This document shows positions 1 to 7,615 of a DNA stretch of 64,000 nt, piece by piece; position 1 is the first letter of the stretch; each line of letters opens with the position of its first letter. The DNA comes from JACMNW01 sp031406155 (GTDB lineage: Bacteria > Pseudomonadota > Alphaproteobacteria > Rhodobacterales > Rhodobacteraceae). Under the pieces are notes generated by a model. It was not told the DNA's origin and did not search any database. It saw only the letters and a program-made list of their open reading frames with translations. The position numbers and the translations under genes are program-made. The stretch covers positions 19,118-83,117 of the forward strand of contig JANOGW010000065.1 of NCBI GenBank assembly GCA_031406155.1, in the 5' to 3' direction.

Positions 1-612
1 GTTGGGTGCCAGATAGGCCATCGCCGCTGAGGACCGCCGGCCGTTGCGCTGGGTCAACTGATAGTAGCAGACGCCGTCCTGCGTCTCGCCGTTGATGTCC
101 ATGTTGCGGGGGATGCCGATCTGGGCGGCGGCCTTGAAATAGGCCTCGCAGACCGGCAAGGGCGCGATGGGCTGACTGACGCCCAGTGGGCCACCTTTGC
201 CGTGATAGCGATTGTCGAAAGTGTCATTATCCTCCGCTTTGCGGAAATAGGTCAGGACGTCCTCATACCCCCATCCGGTGCACCCCATCTGCCGCCAGTC
301 GTCATAATCCTGCGCATTGCCCCGGGTGTAGATCTGCGCATTGATGGCAGAGCCACCCCCGATGACGCGTGCTTGCGTATAGCGGAACACCTTGTTCTGC
401 ATGTGCTTTTGCGGGACCGTTTCCCACCCCCAGCTGCCGATGCCCTTGGTCATCTTCGCAAAACCAGCCGGCAGGTGGTAAAGCGGGTGGCGGTCGCTGC
501 CCCCCGCCTCCAGCAGCAAGACGCGCGCATCGGGGTTTTCCGACAGACGGGCCGCAACGACCGCCCCTGCTGATCCGCCCCCCACGACGATGAAATCATA
601 CCCTTCGGGCAT
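1..612 (-). CDS. GMC-family FAD oxidoreductase (choline dehydrogenase-like), 3' end outside window
   Basis: This is the N-terminal 204 residues of a GMC oxidoreductase; the gene runs off the left edge. Family members oxidise alcohols to aldehydes with FAD. The ATG at 610-612 opens directly into a dinucleotide-binding motif (VVGGGSAG, residues 9-16) and a LLLEAGG strand end near residue 35. The GMC signature GGGSAINAQIYTRGN follows further in. It lies 29 bases downstream of a second, only distantly similar GMC gene in the same operon. Substrate cannot be told from this half; the catalytic His region is missing. The choline-dehydrogenase-like subgroup is inferred from the GGGSAIN pattern. Confidence 0.9.
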   Translation of the reverse strand, partial: MPEGYDFIVVGGGSAGAVVAARLSENPDARVLLLEAGGSDRHPLYHLPAGFAKMTKGIGSWGWETVPQKHMQNKVFRYTQARVIGGGSAINAQIYTRGNAQDYDDWRQMGCTGWGYEDVLTYFRKAEDNDTFDNRYHGKGGPLGVSQPIAPLPVCEAYFKAAAQIGIPRNMDINGETQDGVCYYQLTQRNGRRSSAAMAYLAPN

Positions 613-641
613 CGAGTGGTTCCTTTGACTTTCGGCAGCCC

Positions 642-2108
642 TCAGGCCGCAAACTCCGTAGCCGCGATGTGATCCGCCGCGCGCAGCGCCAGTGCCACGA
701 TCGTCAGCGCCGGGTTGACAGCCGCCGATGTTGGCAGGACCGACGCATCGGTGATGAACAGATTTCGGTGATCGTGGCTGCGGCAGAAGGTATCGACCAC
801 GCTGGTGGTCGGATCATGCCCCATCCGCGCAGTGCCGCATTGATGGGATGGAGTGCGGGCATCAAAGGGTCGTGTCAGCACAATGGGAAAGCCCGCGCAG
901 TGCAAAAGGCCCTTCAGCTTTGCCACTAGGGCCAGATGCGCGGCCCAATTCTTTTGCCGCCAATCCATGACGATACGGTCACCCTGCAGCAGGATCCGGC
1001 TGTCGGGATCAGGCAGGTCTTCGGACATCGCGTAAAGATCGACGGTGCGGCGCGCGATGATGCTCGCAAGGAAAGCGGGCAATCTGACTTGCGATGCAAG
1101 GATCGGCCCGGTGATCTTGCCCAACAACTGGATGTTGCCCATGGGTGCATCATTGGGCCCGCCCGACAGATAGAAATCATTGACCATCAGCGTCTTTTGA
1201 TAAACCGACGCATTGCGGCGAAACGGGTGGATCGCCAACACCGCGCTTGTATTGTGGTTCATGAAATTGCGGCCGACCTGATCCGACGTTTTGGCCAGCC
1301 CCGAGCGCAGCAACAAGACCGCCGACTGCACCGCACCGGCCGCCAGGACCACCAACGGCGCCCGCAGGACCTGCCCTGCCACTTCGACCCCGGTTATCCA
1401 GCCCTTTGCATCTGCCAGCAGCCGGGTCACGGGACTGCCGGTCCGCAGGGTGACGTTCGAATGCGCCAGCGCCTGCGCCATGCCGATCGTCTCAGCATCC
1501 ATCTTGCCGCCGCTGGTGTTTGGATAGGCATCCCAGGTGGTTTGCCCGCCGGCCAGCCAATGATCCAGATCGACCCCAAGCGGCAAGGACGCGGGATGCA
1601 GCCCAACTGAACGCAGGCGCCGCCGCAGATCGGCAATAGCGGGTTCATCGGGGACGGGGGGGTGTGGGTAGCTTCCAGAATGGGGCGGCTCTGACGGGTC
1701 GTCGCCGATCTGGCCGCGAACCTGATACATCGTTTCGGCCCGCTGGTAGTAAGGCTCCAGATCGTCGTAGCTGATCGGCCAGCCGGGGGTGCTGCCTTCC
1801 AAGTGCCGGATCGGCGCAAAGTCGGCAGCGCGGTAGCGCAGCAGGACGGCCCCGTAGAATTTCGAATTGCCCCCGACGTTGTAATAATTGCCGGGGTTGA
1901 ACGGCCGCCCCTTGCCGTCAAACCAAGTCTCGCGCGGGCGGAAATGGCCGCGCCCGAATATCGCGCGCGCGTCGCGGTCGACTGACGAGGGACGCAGCAC
2001 CTCACCTTTTTCGAGGATCAGTATTCGCCGTCCGGTGGGTGCCAGAGTTGCGGCCAGCGTCGCCCCGCCCATCCCCGACCCGATGATGATGACATCCGGA
2101 CTGGTCAT
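642..2108 (-). CDS. GMC-family oxidoreductase (glucose/sorbosone dehydrogenase-like subgroup)
   Basis: A 488-residue flavoprotein that probably oxidises an alcohol or sugar hydroxyl. Residues 6-15 hold the FAD motif (IIIGSGMGG), the N-terminal domain has NVGGNSKFYG, and the C-terminal GMC_oxred_C domain has HQCGTARMG starting near residue 422, then TDASVLPTSAAVNP. His422 and Asn465 match the usual catalytic pair positions. The reading frame stays open upstream to 2312, but those 68 residues are Cys/Arg-rich and not GMC-like. The ATG at 2106-2108 places the FAD motif at the usual distance and overlaps the TGA of an upstream remnant (ATGA), so I take that start. It lacks an obvious signal peptide. 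Substrate unknown. Confidence 0.9.
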   Translation of the reverse strand: MTSPDVIIIGSGMGGATLAATLAPTGRRILILEKGEVLRPSSVDRDARAIFGRGHFRPRETWFDGKGRPFNPGNYYNVGGNSKFYGAVLLRYRAADFAPIRHLEGSTPGWPISYDDLEPYYQRAETMYQVRGQIGDDPSEPPHSGSYPHPPVPDEPAIADLRRRLRSVGLHPASLPLGVDLDHWLAGGQTTWDAYPNTSGGKMDAETIGMAQALAHSNVTLRTGSPVTRLLADAKGWITGVEVAGQVLRAPLVVLAAGAVQSAVLLLRSGLAKTSDQVGRNFMNHNTSAVLAIHPFRRNASVYQKTLMVNDFYLSGGPNDAPMGNIQLLGKITGPILASQVRLPAFLASIIARRTVDLYAMSEDLPDPDSRILLQGDRIVMDWRQKNWAAHLALVAKLKGLLHCAGFPIVLTRPFDARTPSHQCGTARMGHDPTTSVVDTFCRSHDHRNLFITDASVLPTSAAVNPALTIVALALRAADHIAATEFAA

Positions 2109-2299
2109 GGGCTGATGCGCTTTTCCATCCTGGAGTCGAACGCCACGGCTTTTTCCATGTTGACGGCAAACTCGACTACATCTTTGGGTCCGACATTCAC
2201 AACCGCTGGCATCCGGGCGACCGCGCCTTTCCCGCCCAGAACCATGGTCACGAATGTATCCGCACCTGCAGGTTCCGCAACACTGATCTGATTGCGCAA
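2105..2299 (-). pseudogene. Remnant of an ABC-transporter ATPase (C-terminal TOBE segment, UgpC-like)
   Basis: About 64 codons read like the C-terminal tail of a sugar/glycerol-3-phosphate ABC ATPase of the UgpC/MalK group: SVAEPAGADTFV, LGGK, VEFAVNMEKAVAFD. This is the TOBE-domain end of a protein normally about 350-370 residues long. The Walker A, signature and Walker B portions are absent. The frame continues open upstream only to a stop at 2408-2410, through about 36 codons I do not recognise (they include SWNKDDGGRGPDG). Its TGA overlaps the ATG of the GMC gene (ATGA). I infer that the GMC gene was once translationally coupled to an intact transporter ATPase and that a deletion fused the operon to the aldehyde dehydrogenase gene upstream. 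Confidence 0.7.
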
Positions 2300-2423
2300 G
2301 GGTACGATACACTTCGAATTGCGATCACAACGGTAGTTGATGCCATCCGGACCACGACCGCCGTCATCCTTGTTCCAAGAGAACCACGCATCAAGTATCC
2401 TCCCGGGTTAGCATTGGTTGCAA

Positions 2424-3962
2424 TCAATCCGACGACGTTGCCGCCGCTGGGGTCTTCACCCAAGGTGCCCGCGTGCGGCCGATCCGCATCACCAGCGATT
2501 TCACCTCGAGGAATTCGTCAAAACCGTAGCTGCCGATCTCACGGCCCTGTCCCGATTGCTTTATCCCGCCAAAGGCCAGTTCGGGAAAGCCGTCCATCCA
2601 AGTGTTGGCCCACACAGTTCCAGCCTGTACGCGGCGGGCAAATGTCAGGCAGGTATGAACATTCTTGCTCCACACGCCCGCCGAAAGGCCGTAGGTCGTG
2701 TCATTGGCGAGCGCTATTGCCTCATCGACGTCCTTGAACGTCAGCACCGCCAGCACCGGGCCGAACACCTCTTCCCGCGCAATCGCCATATCCGGGCTGA
2801 CCCCCCTGATCACGGTCGGCTGATAGAACTGCCCGTCCACCCCGGGCACCAACAAAGGCGCGCCGCCAAGGCAGACCTCGGCCCCGGCCAGCACGGCCTC
2901 TTGCACATAGCGGTCGATCTTGGCGCCGTGTTCAGGTGTCACGATGGCGCCGACCTGGGTCGCGTCATGCATCGGATTGCCAAACGCCACCTGCCGCGAC
3001 AAGGCGACGACGCGCGCGACGAATTGATCGGCGATGTCTTCGTGCACGATAAGCCGGCTGGATGAATTGCAGCACTGCCCGACGTTGAAATAAATCCCGA
3101 ACGTCACCGCATCGGCGGCACTTTCCAGATCGGCATCGGGAAAAATCACTTGCGGGTTCTTGCCGCCCAGTTCCAGTGCCACCTTCTTCAGCGTATCGCC
3201 CGCCGACCGGGTGATCAGCTTGCCCACAGCGGTCGACCCGGTAAATGTCACCATGTCCACGTCCTGATGCGTGGTCATCAGACTGCCGACCGGATTGCCA
3301 TAGCCCAGCACGATGTTGCACACGCCTGCAGGCAAACCCGCCTCAGTCAGCATTTCTGCCAGCATCGCGGTCGTCGAAGGTGTCATCTCAGACGGCTTGA
3401 CGACGCACGTGCACCCGGCGGCCAGCGCAAACGGCAGCTTCTGGCTCAGGATCCAGAATGGAAAGTTCCAGGGCGTGATGATCGACACCACGCCAATCGG
3501 CTCTTTCAGAACCATGCCCAGCATGTCGGGGCCCAGCGTATTGTGACTGTCGCCCTTGGTGGTGCGCGCAAGCGCCGCCGCATAACGCCACAGGTCCGCC
3601 GCACCACCGCATTCGCCGCGCGACTGGCTGATCGGCTTGCCGCTTTCCAGCGTTTCCAGCACCGCCATGCGTTCGGCACCGGCCTCGATCAGGTCAGCCA
3701 CCCGGTTCAGAACCGCAGCACGGTCCTTGCCTGAAAGACGGCTCCACCGGCCATCGTCGAATGCCCTGCGCGCCGCCCCGATCGCAGCTTCGGTTTCGAT
3801 AGCAGTTCCCAGCGCCGCCTGACTGACCAGAACACCATGTGATGGCGACACGCGGTCCGACACCCGGCCGTCCGTACTGTCGCAGGCAATGCCATCGATG
3901 AAATGCCGCGCCTGATAGGGCGCGCCCGGCATTGCGACCGTCTGATCCGAGATGATGTGCAT
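2424..3962 (-). CDS. Aldehyde dehydrogenase family protein (betaine-aldehyde dehydrogenase-like)
   Basis: A 512-residue NAD(P)-dependent aldehyde dehydrogenase that would oxidise an aldehyde to its carboxylic acid. Recognisable sites: PWNFPFW around residues 164-170 (the conserved Asn), VTFTGST at 238-244 (cofactor loop), ELGGK at 264-268 (general base Glu264) and FNVGQCCNSSSR with the nucleophilic Cys298. EEVFGPV and the C-terminal GGIKQSGQGRE loop are also present. The length is normal plus a short N-terminal extension. It sits between a hydratase gene and the GMC oxidoreductases, which fits oxidation of an alcohol-derived aldehyde. The closest named subgroup by eye is BetB-like, but the substrate is not inferable. 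Confidence 0.93.
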   Translation of the reverse strand: MHIISDQTVAMPGAPYQARHFIDGIACDSTDGRVSDRVSPSHGVLVSQAALGTAIETEAAIGAARRAFDDGRWSRLSGKDRAAVLNRVADLIEAGAERMAVLETLESGKPISQSRGECGGAADLWRYAAALARTTKGDSHNTLGPDMLGMVLKEPIGVVSIITPWNFPFWILSQKLPFALAAGCTCVVKPSEMTPSTTAMLAEMLTEAGLPAGVCNIVLGYGNPVGSLMTTHQDVDMVTFTGSTAVGKLITRSAGDTLKKVALELGGKNPQVIFPDADLESAADAVTFGIYFNVGQCCNSSSRLIVHEDIADQFVARVVALSRQVAFGNPMHDATQVGAIVTPEHGAKIDRYVQEAVLAGAEVCLGGAPLLVPGVDGQFYQPTVIRGVSPDMAIAREEVFGPVLAVLTFKDVDEAIALANDTTYGLSAGVWSKNVHTCLTFARRVQAGTVWANTWMDGFPELAFGGIKQSGQGREIGSYGFDEFLEVKSLVMRIGRTRAPWVKTPAAATSSD

Positions 3963-3974
3963 TTCTTTCCTCGC

Positions 3975-4742
3975 CTAATTCCCTGAAAAGTCGGCTTTGC
4001 GTTTTTCGCGAAAAGCGGCCACGCCTTCGGCACAGTCGTCTGACCCCGCGATGGCGGCACTGCCCAGTGCCTCCACCATTGCCGCGCGGTCTTCACCCTG
4101 CGCTGCGTGGATCATGGATTTGGAAATTTCGACCGCGCGCGGTGACAGACGCAAAGCGCGCTCCAGAAGGGTCATTGCAGCGCGGCGCGGATCGGCGTCC
4201 ACCGCCGCCACAAAACCGAAATCGAGCGCGCGGTCAGCCGTGATCCGATGCCCGAACAGCGCCATTTCCTTGACCACCGCCTCTGGCAACAGCCGCAACA
4301 GCCGCTGTGTCCCCGACCAGCCCGGCACAATCCCGACCCCTGCCTCGGGAAGGGCGAGACAGGCGCCGGGGGCCATCACCCGCAGGTCACAGGCTGCCGC
4401 CAGTTCCAGACCGCCGCCAAAGGCATGCCCGTCCAGAACCGCAAGAGTAGGCTTTGACAGCCGCGCCAGCCGGTCGAACGTGCGGTGACCGTCACGGACC
4501 CAGTGCCGCGCGAACTCCGTCGGGGTCAAATCACCCCAGTCGTTGATATCGGCACCCGTGCAGAACGCGCGCGTGCCTTCAGCAGTCACCAAAACCGCGC
4601 CGATGCCCGGATCGCGGTCAATGATATCCAGATGCGCGGCAAGCTGCGCCAGCATACCGCCCGTGAAGGCGTTCATCTTGGCCGGATTATCAAGCCGCAG
4701 TTCGGCGATCCTGCCGTGCGACAGCAGGTGGACCGCACTCAT
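3975..4742 (-). CDS. Enoyl-CoA hydratase/isomerase family protein
   Basis: A 255-residue crotonase-fold enzyme that hydrates or isomerises a CoA thioester. The oxyanion-hole segments are FCTGADI (60-66) and HAFGGGLELA (106-115). Glu113 and Glu133 occupy the two acid positions of classical hydratases (LPEAGVGIVPG follows). The start at 4740-4742 overlaps the TGA of the upstream CoA-transferase (ATGA), so I prefer it to an ATG three codons earlier. The gene is the third in a coupled operon and would follow CoA activation of an unsaturated acid. Hydratase versus isomerase cannot be decided by eye. Confidence 0.9.
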   Translation of the reverse strand: MSAVHLLSHGRIAELRLDNPAKMNAFTGGMLAQLAAHLDIIDRDPGIGAVLVTAEGTRAFCTGADINDWGDLTPTEFARHWVRDGHRTFDRLARLSKPTLAVLDGHAFGGGLELAAACDLRVMAPGACLALPEAGVGIVPGWSGTQRLLRLLPEAVVKEMALFGHRITADRALDFGFVAAVDADPRRAAMTLLERALRLSPRAVEISKSMIHAAQGEDRAAMVEALGSAAIAGSDDCAEGVAAFREKRKADFSGN

Positions 4743-6310
4743 GTGCCCCACCCCATCGGCTCGTCGCGCAACAACGATAATGGCAATGTGATTGCATCCG
4801 GGGCCACCGAAACCCGCCCCTGCGATGCCACAACGATATCGCGCATGGGGTCAATGCCCGGCATGATCTCGACCGCGACAAGGCCCTTGTCGCCCATCCG
4901 CATCACGCAGCGTTCGGTGATATACAGAACGTCCTGCCCTTGTTCGCGCGCGCGCTCGCCCGAAAAAGTTACATGTTCAACCGCCTCGACCATCTTGGTG
5001 AACTTGCCGGGGGTCACGACCCTCAGGCCATGATCCGACAACTCGATTTCTGCGCCTGCCTCGAACCAGCCCGAAAACACGATCTTCCGCGCGTGCGAAG
5101 TTATATCGACAAACCCCCCGCAACCCGCAGTCAGATAGGGCTTTTTCCCCAGCTTCGACACGTTGACGTTGCCCTCGATATCGACCTCCAGAAACGACAG
5201 GAACGACATGTCGAACCCGGCTCCCTGGAAATAGATGAACTGCTGTGGCGACGGCACGAAGGCGTCGGCGTTCGATGCGCAACCAAAGGCGAACCCGGTC
5301 AGTGGTACACCCCCCACGGCACCTTGTTCGATCACCCATGTCACGGCCTCGGGGTGGCCTTCTTCAAGCAAGATGCGTGGCACCAAGGCGCTTATCCCGA
5401 AGCCCAGATTGGCCGTCATGCCGGGGCGCAGTTCCATCGCCGCACGGCGCGCGATCACCTTTTCCACCCCATGCTCGGCAAGTGCAAAACTGGCCCAGGG
5501 CCGCATGACCTGCCCAGAAATTGCCGGATCATACGGCGTCTCGCAGGTCTGCTTCTGATCGGGGTCGATCACGATCACATCCACCAGATGCCCTGGCACA
5601 CGCACGTCATGCGGGCGCAACGATCCGCGTTTGGTCACGCGTGACACCTGCGCGATCACCAGTCCGCCGTGGTTGCGCACGCAGATTGCCTGCTCCAGCC
5701 CGCCCAGATACGCGCCTTCATGTTCATATGTCAGATTGCCATGCTCGTCGGCGGTGGTCGCCCGCAGGATCGCCACCGTGGGGATGATGTTTGGAAAGTG
5801 CAGCCAGGTGTCGCCCATGAACTCGACCCGGTTTACGATTGCCGTCCGGGCCGCCAGATCGTTCATTGCGCAGCCCTGCCGGATCGGGTCGGCAAAGGTT
5901 TTCATTCCGACGCGGGTCAGGACACCCGGCCGGTTCGCCGCCGCCTCGCGGTGCATGTCGAACAGAATGCCAGACGGCACGTTATAGGCCGCAACCCGGT
6001 TTTCGACGATCATTTTCCAGATCACTGGCATCGGCAGGTTGGACGGGCCGGATGGGTATGACCCGCCAAGAATACGGGCAAGCAACCCGTCCTTGGCAAT
6101 GTGGTCAACGCCCTTGACGCCGTACATATCCCCTGCCGCGATCGGGTGGATTGTGGTCAGGTTGCGCGGATGACCTGTCGCATCGAACCGCGCGCCAATC
6201 GCTTTCAGTACAAGATCAGGGCAGCCGAGGGCTGAGGACGACGACACTGTGACCACCGCATTGTCGGCAATGCGCGCCACCGCCTCTACAGCTGACAAGA
6301 CCTTGCTCAT
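4739..6310 (-). CDS. Acyl-CoA:acetate/propionate CoA-transferase (YdiF-like)
   Basis: A 523-residue fused alpha-beta CoA-transferase that moves CoA from a donor such as acetyl-CoA to a carboxylic acid. The catalytic glutamate motif WVIEQGAVGG places the thioester-forming Glu at residue 328. The N-terminal half has the family's SSSALGCPDLVLKAIG and GGSYPSGPS stretches. The start at 6308-6310 overlaps the stop of the upstream gene (ATGA). In this operon it would activate the acid made by the aldehyde dehydrogenase before the hydratase acts; that order is inferred from gene content only. Confidence 0.9.
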   Translation of the reverse strand: MSKVLSAVEAVARIADNAVVTVSSSSALGCPDLVLKAIGARFDATGHPRNLTTIHPIAAGDMYGVKGVDHIAKDGLLARILGGSYPSGPSNLPMPVIWKMIVENRVAAYNVPSGILFDMHREAAANRPGVLTRVGMKTFADPIRQGCAMNDLAARTAIVNRVEFMGDTWLHFPNIIPTVAILRATTADEHGNLTYEHEGAYLGGLEQAICVRNHGGLVIAQVSRVTKRGSLRPHDVRVPGHLVDVIVIDPDQKQTCETPYDPAISGQVMRPWASFALAEHGVEKVIARRAAMELRPGMTANLGFGISALVPRILLEEGHPEAVTWVIEQGAVGGVPLTGFAFGCASNADAFVPSPQQFIYFQGAGFDMSFLSFLEVDIEGNVNVSKLGKKPYLTAGCGGFVDITSHARKIVFSGWFEAGAEIELSDHGLRVVTPGKFTKMVEAVEHVTFSGERAREQGQDVLYITERCVMRMGDKGLVAVEIMPGIDPMRDIVVASQGRVSVAPDAITLPLSLLRDEPMGWGT

Positions 6311-6927
6311 GAGCACGCTCCTTGATTGACCAGCGCGACAAGCGACTGCGGGTCTTCATCCAGAGGAAACCGGACGACGTCCGCATCATGCACCGTGATG
6401 CCGGGCACCGCACCGCCGCCCGCCGCCGCTGATCGGACACGCCAGCCCTGCAGGTGTTCAGGCAAATGCACGGCGTGAAACACCCGCAGCGACAGCACAG
6501 TGCCTATCCGTTCTGCCCGGATCAGGTCGCGTACGGCCCTACGGTTGCCGGAACAGCGCAGATGATGGTTGGTCGCCAGCACAACCCCGGCCTTTTGCAC
6601 AGCGGCGACTGTTGCCGCGGCATCGGTGACGCTCATCGCAAGCGGTTTTTCGCACAGCACGTGCTTGCCAGCCGCAATCGCCGCCATTGCCTGCGCATGG
6701 TGCTTTTCGTTGGTCGACGAGACGGAGACTGCATCAACCAGCGGATCAGCCAGCACGATCGAAATCTGCGCGCAAAAATGCGGGATGCCATGGCACCCGG
6801 CATAGCTTTCGGCATGGTCAGCCCTCGTACTGACGACCCAGCGCACCGCGCCATCCGGTTGGGCACGCAAAGCGTCGATCATGTATTGGCTGGCGATTGC
6901 ACTTTTCCCAACTACCGCCCAATTCAT
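6307..6927 (-). CDS. C-terminally truncated Gfo/Idh/MocA-type oxidoreductase
   Basis: Only 206 residues, whereas intact family members have about 330-390. The NAD-binding domain is complete (WAVVGKSAIA near the start; CEKPLA at 92-97 with the usual Lys94). The substrate domain begins normally (GGGAVPGITVHDADVVRF) but the protein ends about 25 residues later, at LVNQGACS, overlapping the CoA-transferase start (ATGA). The chosen start follows an AAGGTGAG ribosome-binding site by the usual spacing; two upstream ATGs lie in or before that site. It is the first gene after a palindrome-controlled promoter. I infer a deletion that removed its 3' part; it may now mainly serve translational coupling. 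Confidence 0.8.
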   Translation of the reverse strand: MNWAVVGKSAIASQYMIDALRAQPDGAVRWVVSTRADHAESYAGCHGIPHFCAQISIVLADPLVDAVSVSSTNEKHHAQAMAAIAAGKHVLCEKPLAMSVTDAAATVAAVQKAGVVLATNHHLRCSGNRRAVRDLIRAERIGTVLSLRVFHAVHLPEHLQGWRVRSAAAGGGAVPGITVHDADVVRFPLDEDPQSLVALVNQGACS

Positions 6928-6942
6928 CACCATCTCACCTTG

Positions 6943-6983
6943 TGGAACGTTCCAATACACGCTTGGAACGTTCCATATGTCAA
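6943..6983 (-). promoter_or_regulatory. Promoter with two identical palindromic operators (LacI-type)
   Basis: On the minus strand a perfect -35 TTGACA (6978-6983) and a -10-like TGTATT (6954-6959) are 18 bases apart. The 12-base palindrome TGGAACGTTCCA occurs twice: 6964-6975, inside the spacer, and 6943-6954, at the expected transcription start. Their centres are 21 bases apart, two helical turns, so both face the same side. A perfect palindrome with central CG is typical of LacI-family operators; the regulator is not encoded nearby. This arrangement predicts repression of the oxidoreductase/CoA-transferase operon that starts at 6927. Confidence 0.75.
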
Positions 6984-7093
6984 GCTGATTCGTTGTATCG
7001 CCTTAGTGTCAAATCTGAAACAGCTTGCCGCCTAGCCGCTCATAGGATTGCGTTTACCGGGGTGCCGCCTGTTTCAAAGAAGCCCCCGCGCCC

Positions 7094-7478
7094 GTGCGTC
7101 CGACCTATTTCACCGATTTCGGCTTGCGCATGCTGATGCGATGGCAAGCGCGCCTGAACGTGCTTCTTCCACTGTCGAGTCGGCCGAAGAATTCGCCCTG
7201 TCACGTAACCATCTGACCATAATCATGCGTGGTTGGCACAGGGTGGGATTGTGTCCACCCGGCGCGGTGCCGGTGGCGGTGCGACGCTGGCCCGTGCCCC
7301 GCATCATGTCAAAATCGGGACAGTTGTTCGATTGCTTGAGGAAGGGCAGCCGCTGGTCGGGTGCTTTGCCGCCACGGGAGGTGATTGCACAATCACCGGC
7401 TGCTGCGGCCTAAAGTCGCGCCTGCGTCGTGCAGAAGCGGCGTTTCTGGCCGATCTGAGCCGTGCTACGCCCACATAA
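7094..7478 (+). pseudogene. nsrR: Frameshifted NsrR-like Rrf2-family repressor
   Basis: Three successive frames join into one NsrR-like protein: RPTYFTDFGLRMLMR (from the GTG at 7094), ASAPERASSTVESAEEFALSRNHL (from 7141), and LAQGGIVSTRRGAGGG onward (from 7233, stop 7476-7478). One base is missing at about 7140 (CG-ATGGCA) and one T at about 7233 (GGT-TGGCA). NsrR is an iron-sulfur repressor that senses nitric oxide. The three cluster cysteines are retained in CFAATGGDCTITGCC, so the reading-frame damage may be recent, or it may be two sequencing errors. Its position just upstream of the cbb3 operon suggests it once controlled that operon. Confidence 0.8.
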
Positions 7479-7615
7479 TCTTGCCGCGAAGCGCAGATGC
7501 ATGGTCCAGAACTGTATTGACTGCATGATACCGTCAAGATCATCTGATCCGATAGTATCCGACGGTTCGGGAATATTCATATGTGTTATAGCTGCTTGAA
7601 CGGAAGGATTCGCCA
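7479..7615 (+). promoter_or_regulatory. Leader region of the cbb3 oxidase operon
   Basis: 137 bases between the nsrR pseudogene and ccoN must hold the operon promoter. I see an inverted repeat TTGAC (7517-7521) and GTCAA (7533-7537) with 11 bases between. That spacing is not the 4 bases of an FNR/Anr box, so I do not call it one. A GGAAGG ribosome-binding site precedes the ccoN ATG at 7616. Confidence 0.35.

Noticed and set aside
7517..7537. TTGAC-N11-GTCAA upstream of ccoN as an FNR/Anr box
   Set aside because: FNR-type sites have four bases between half sites; the 11-base gap does not fit, so I only note an inverted repeat.
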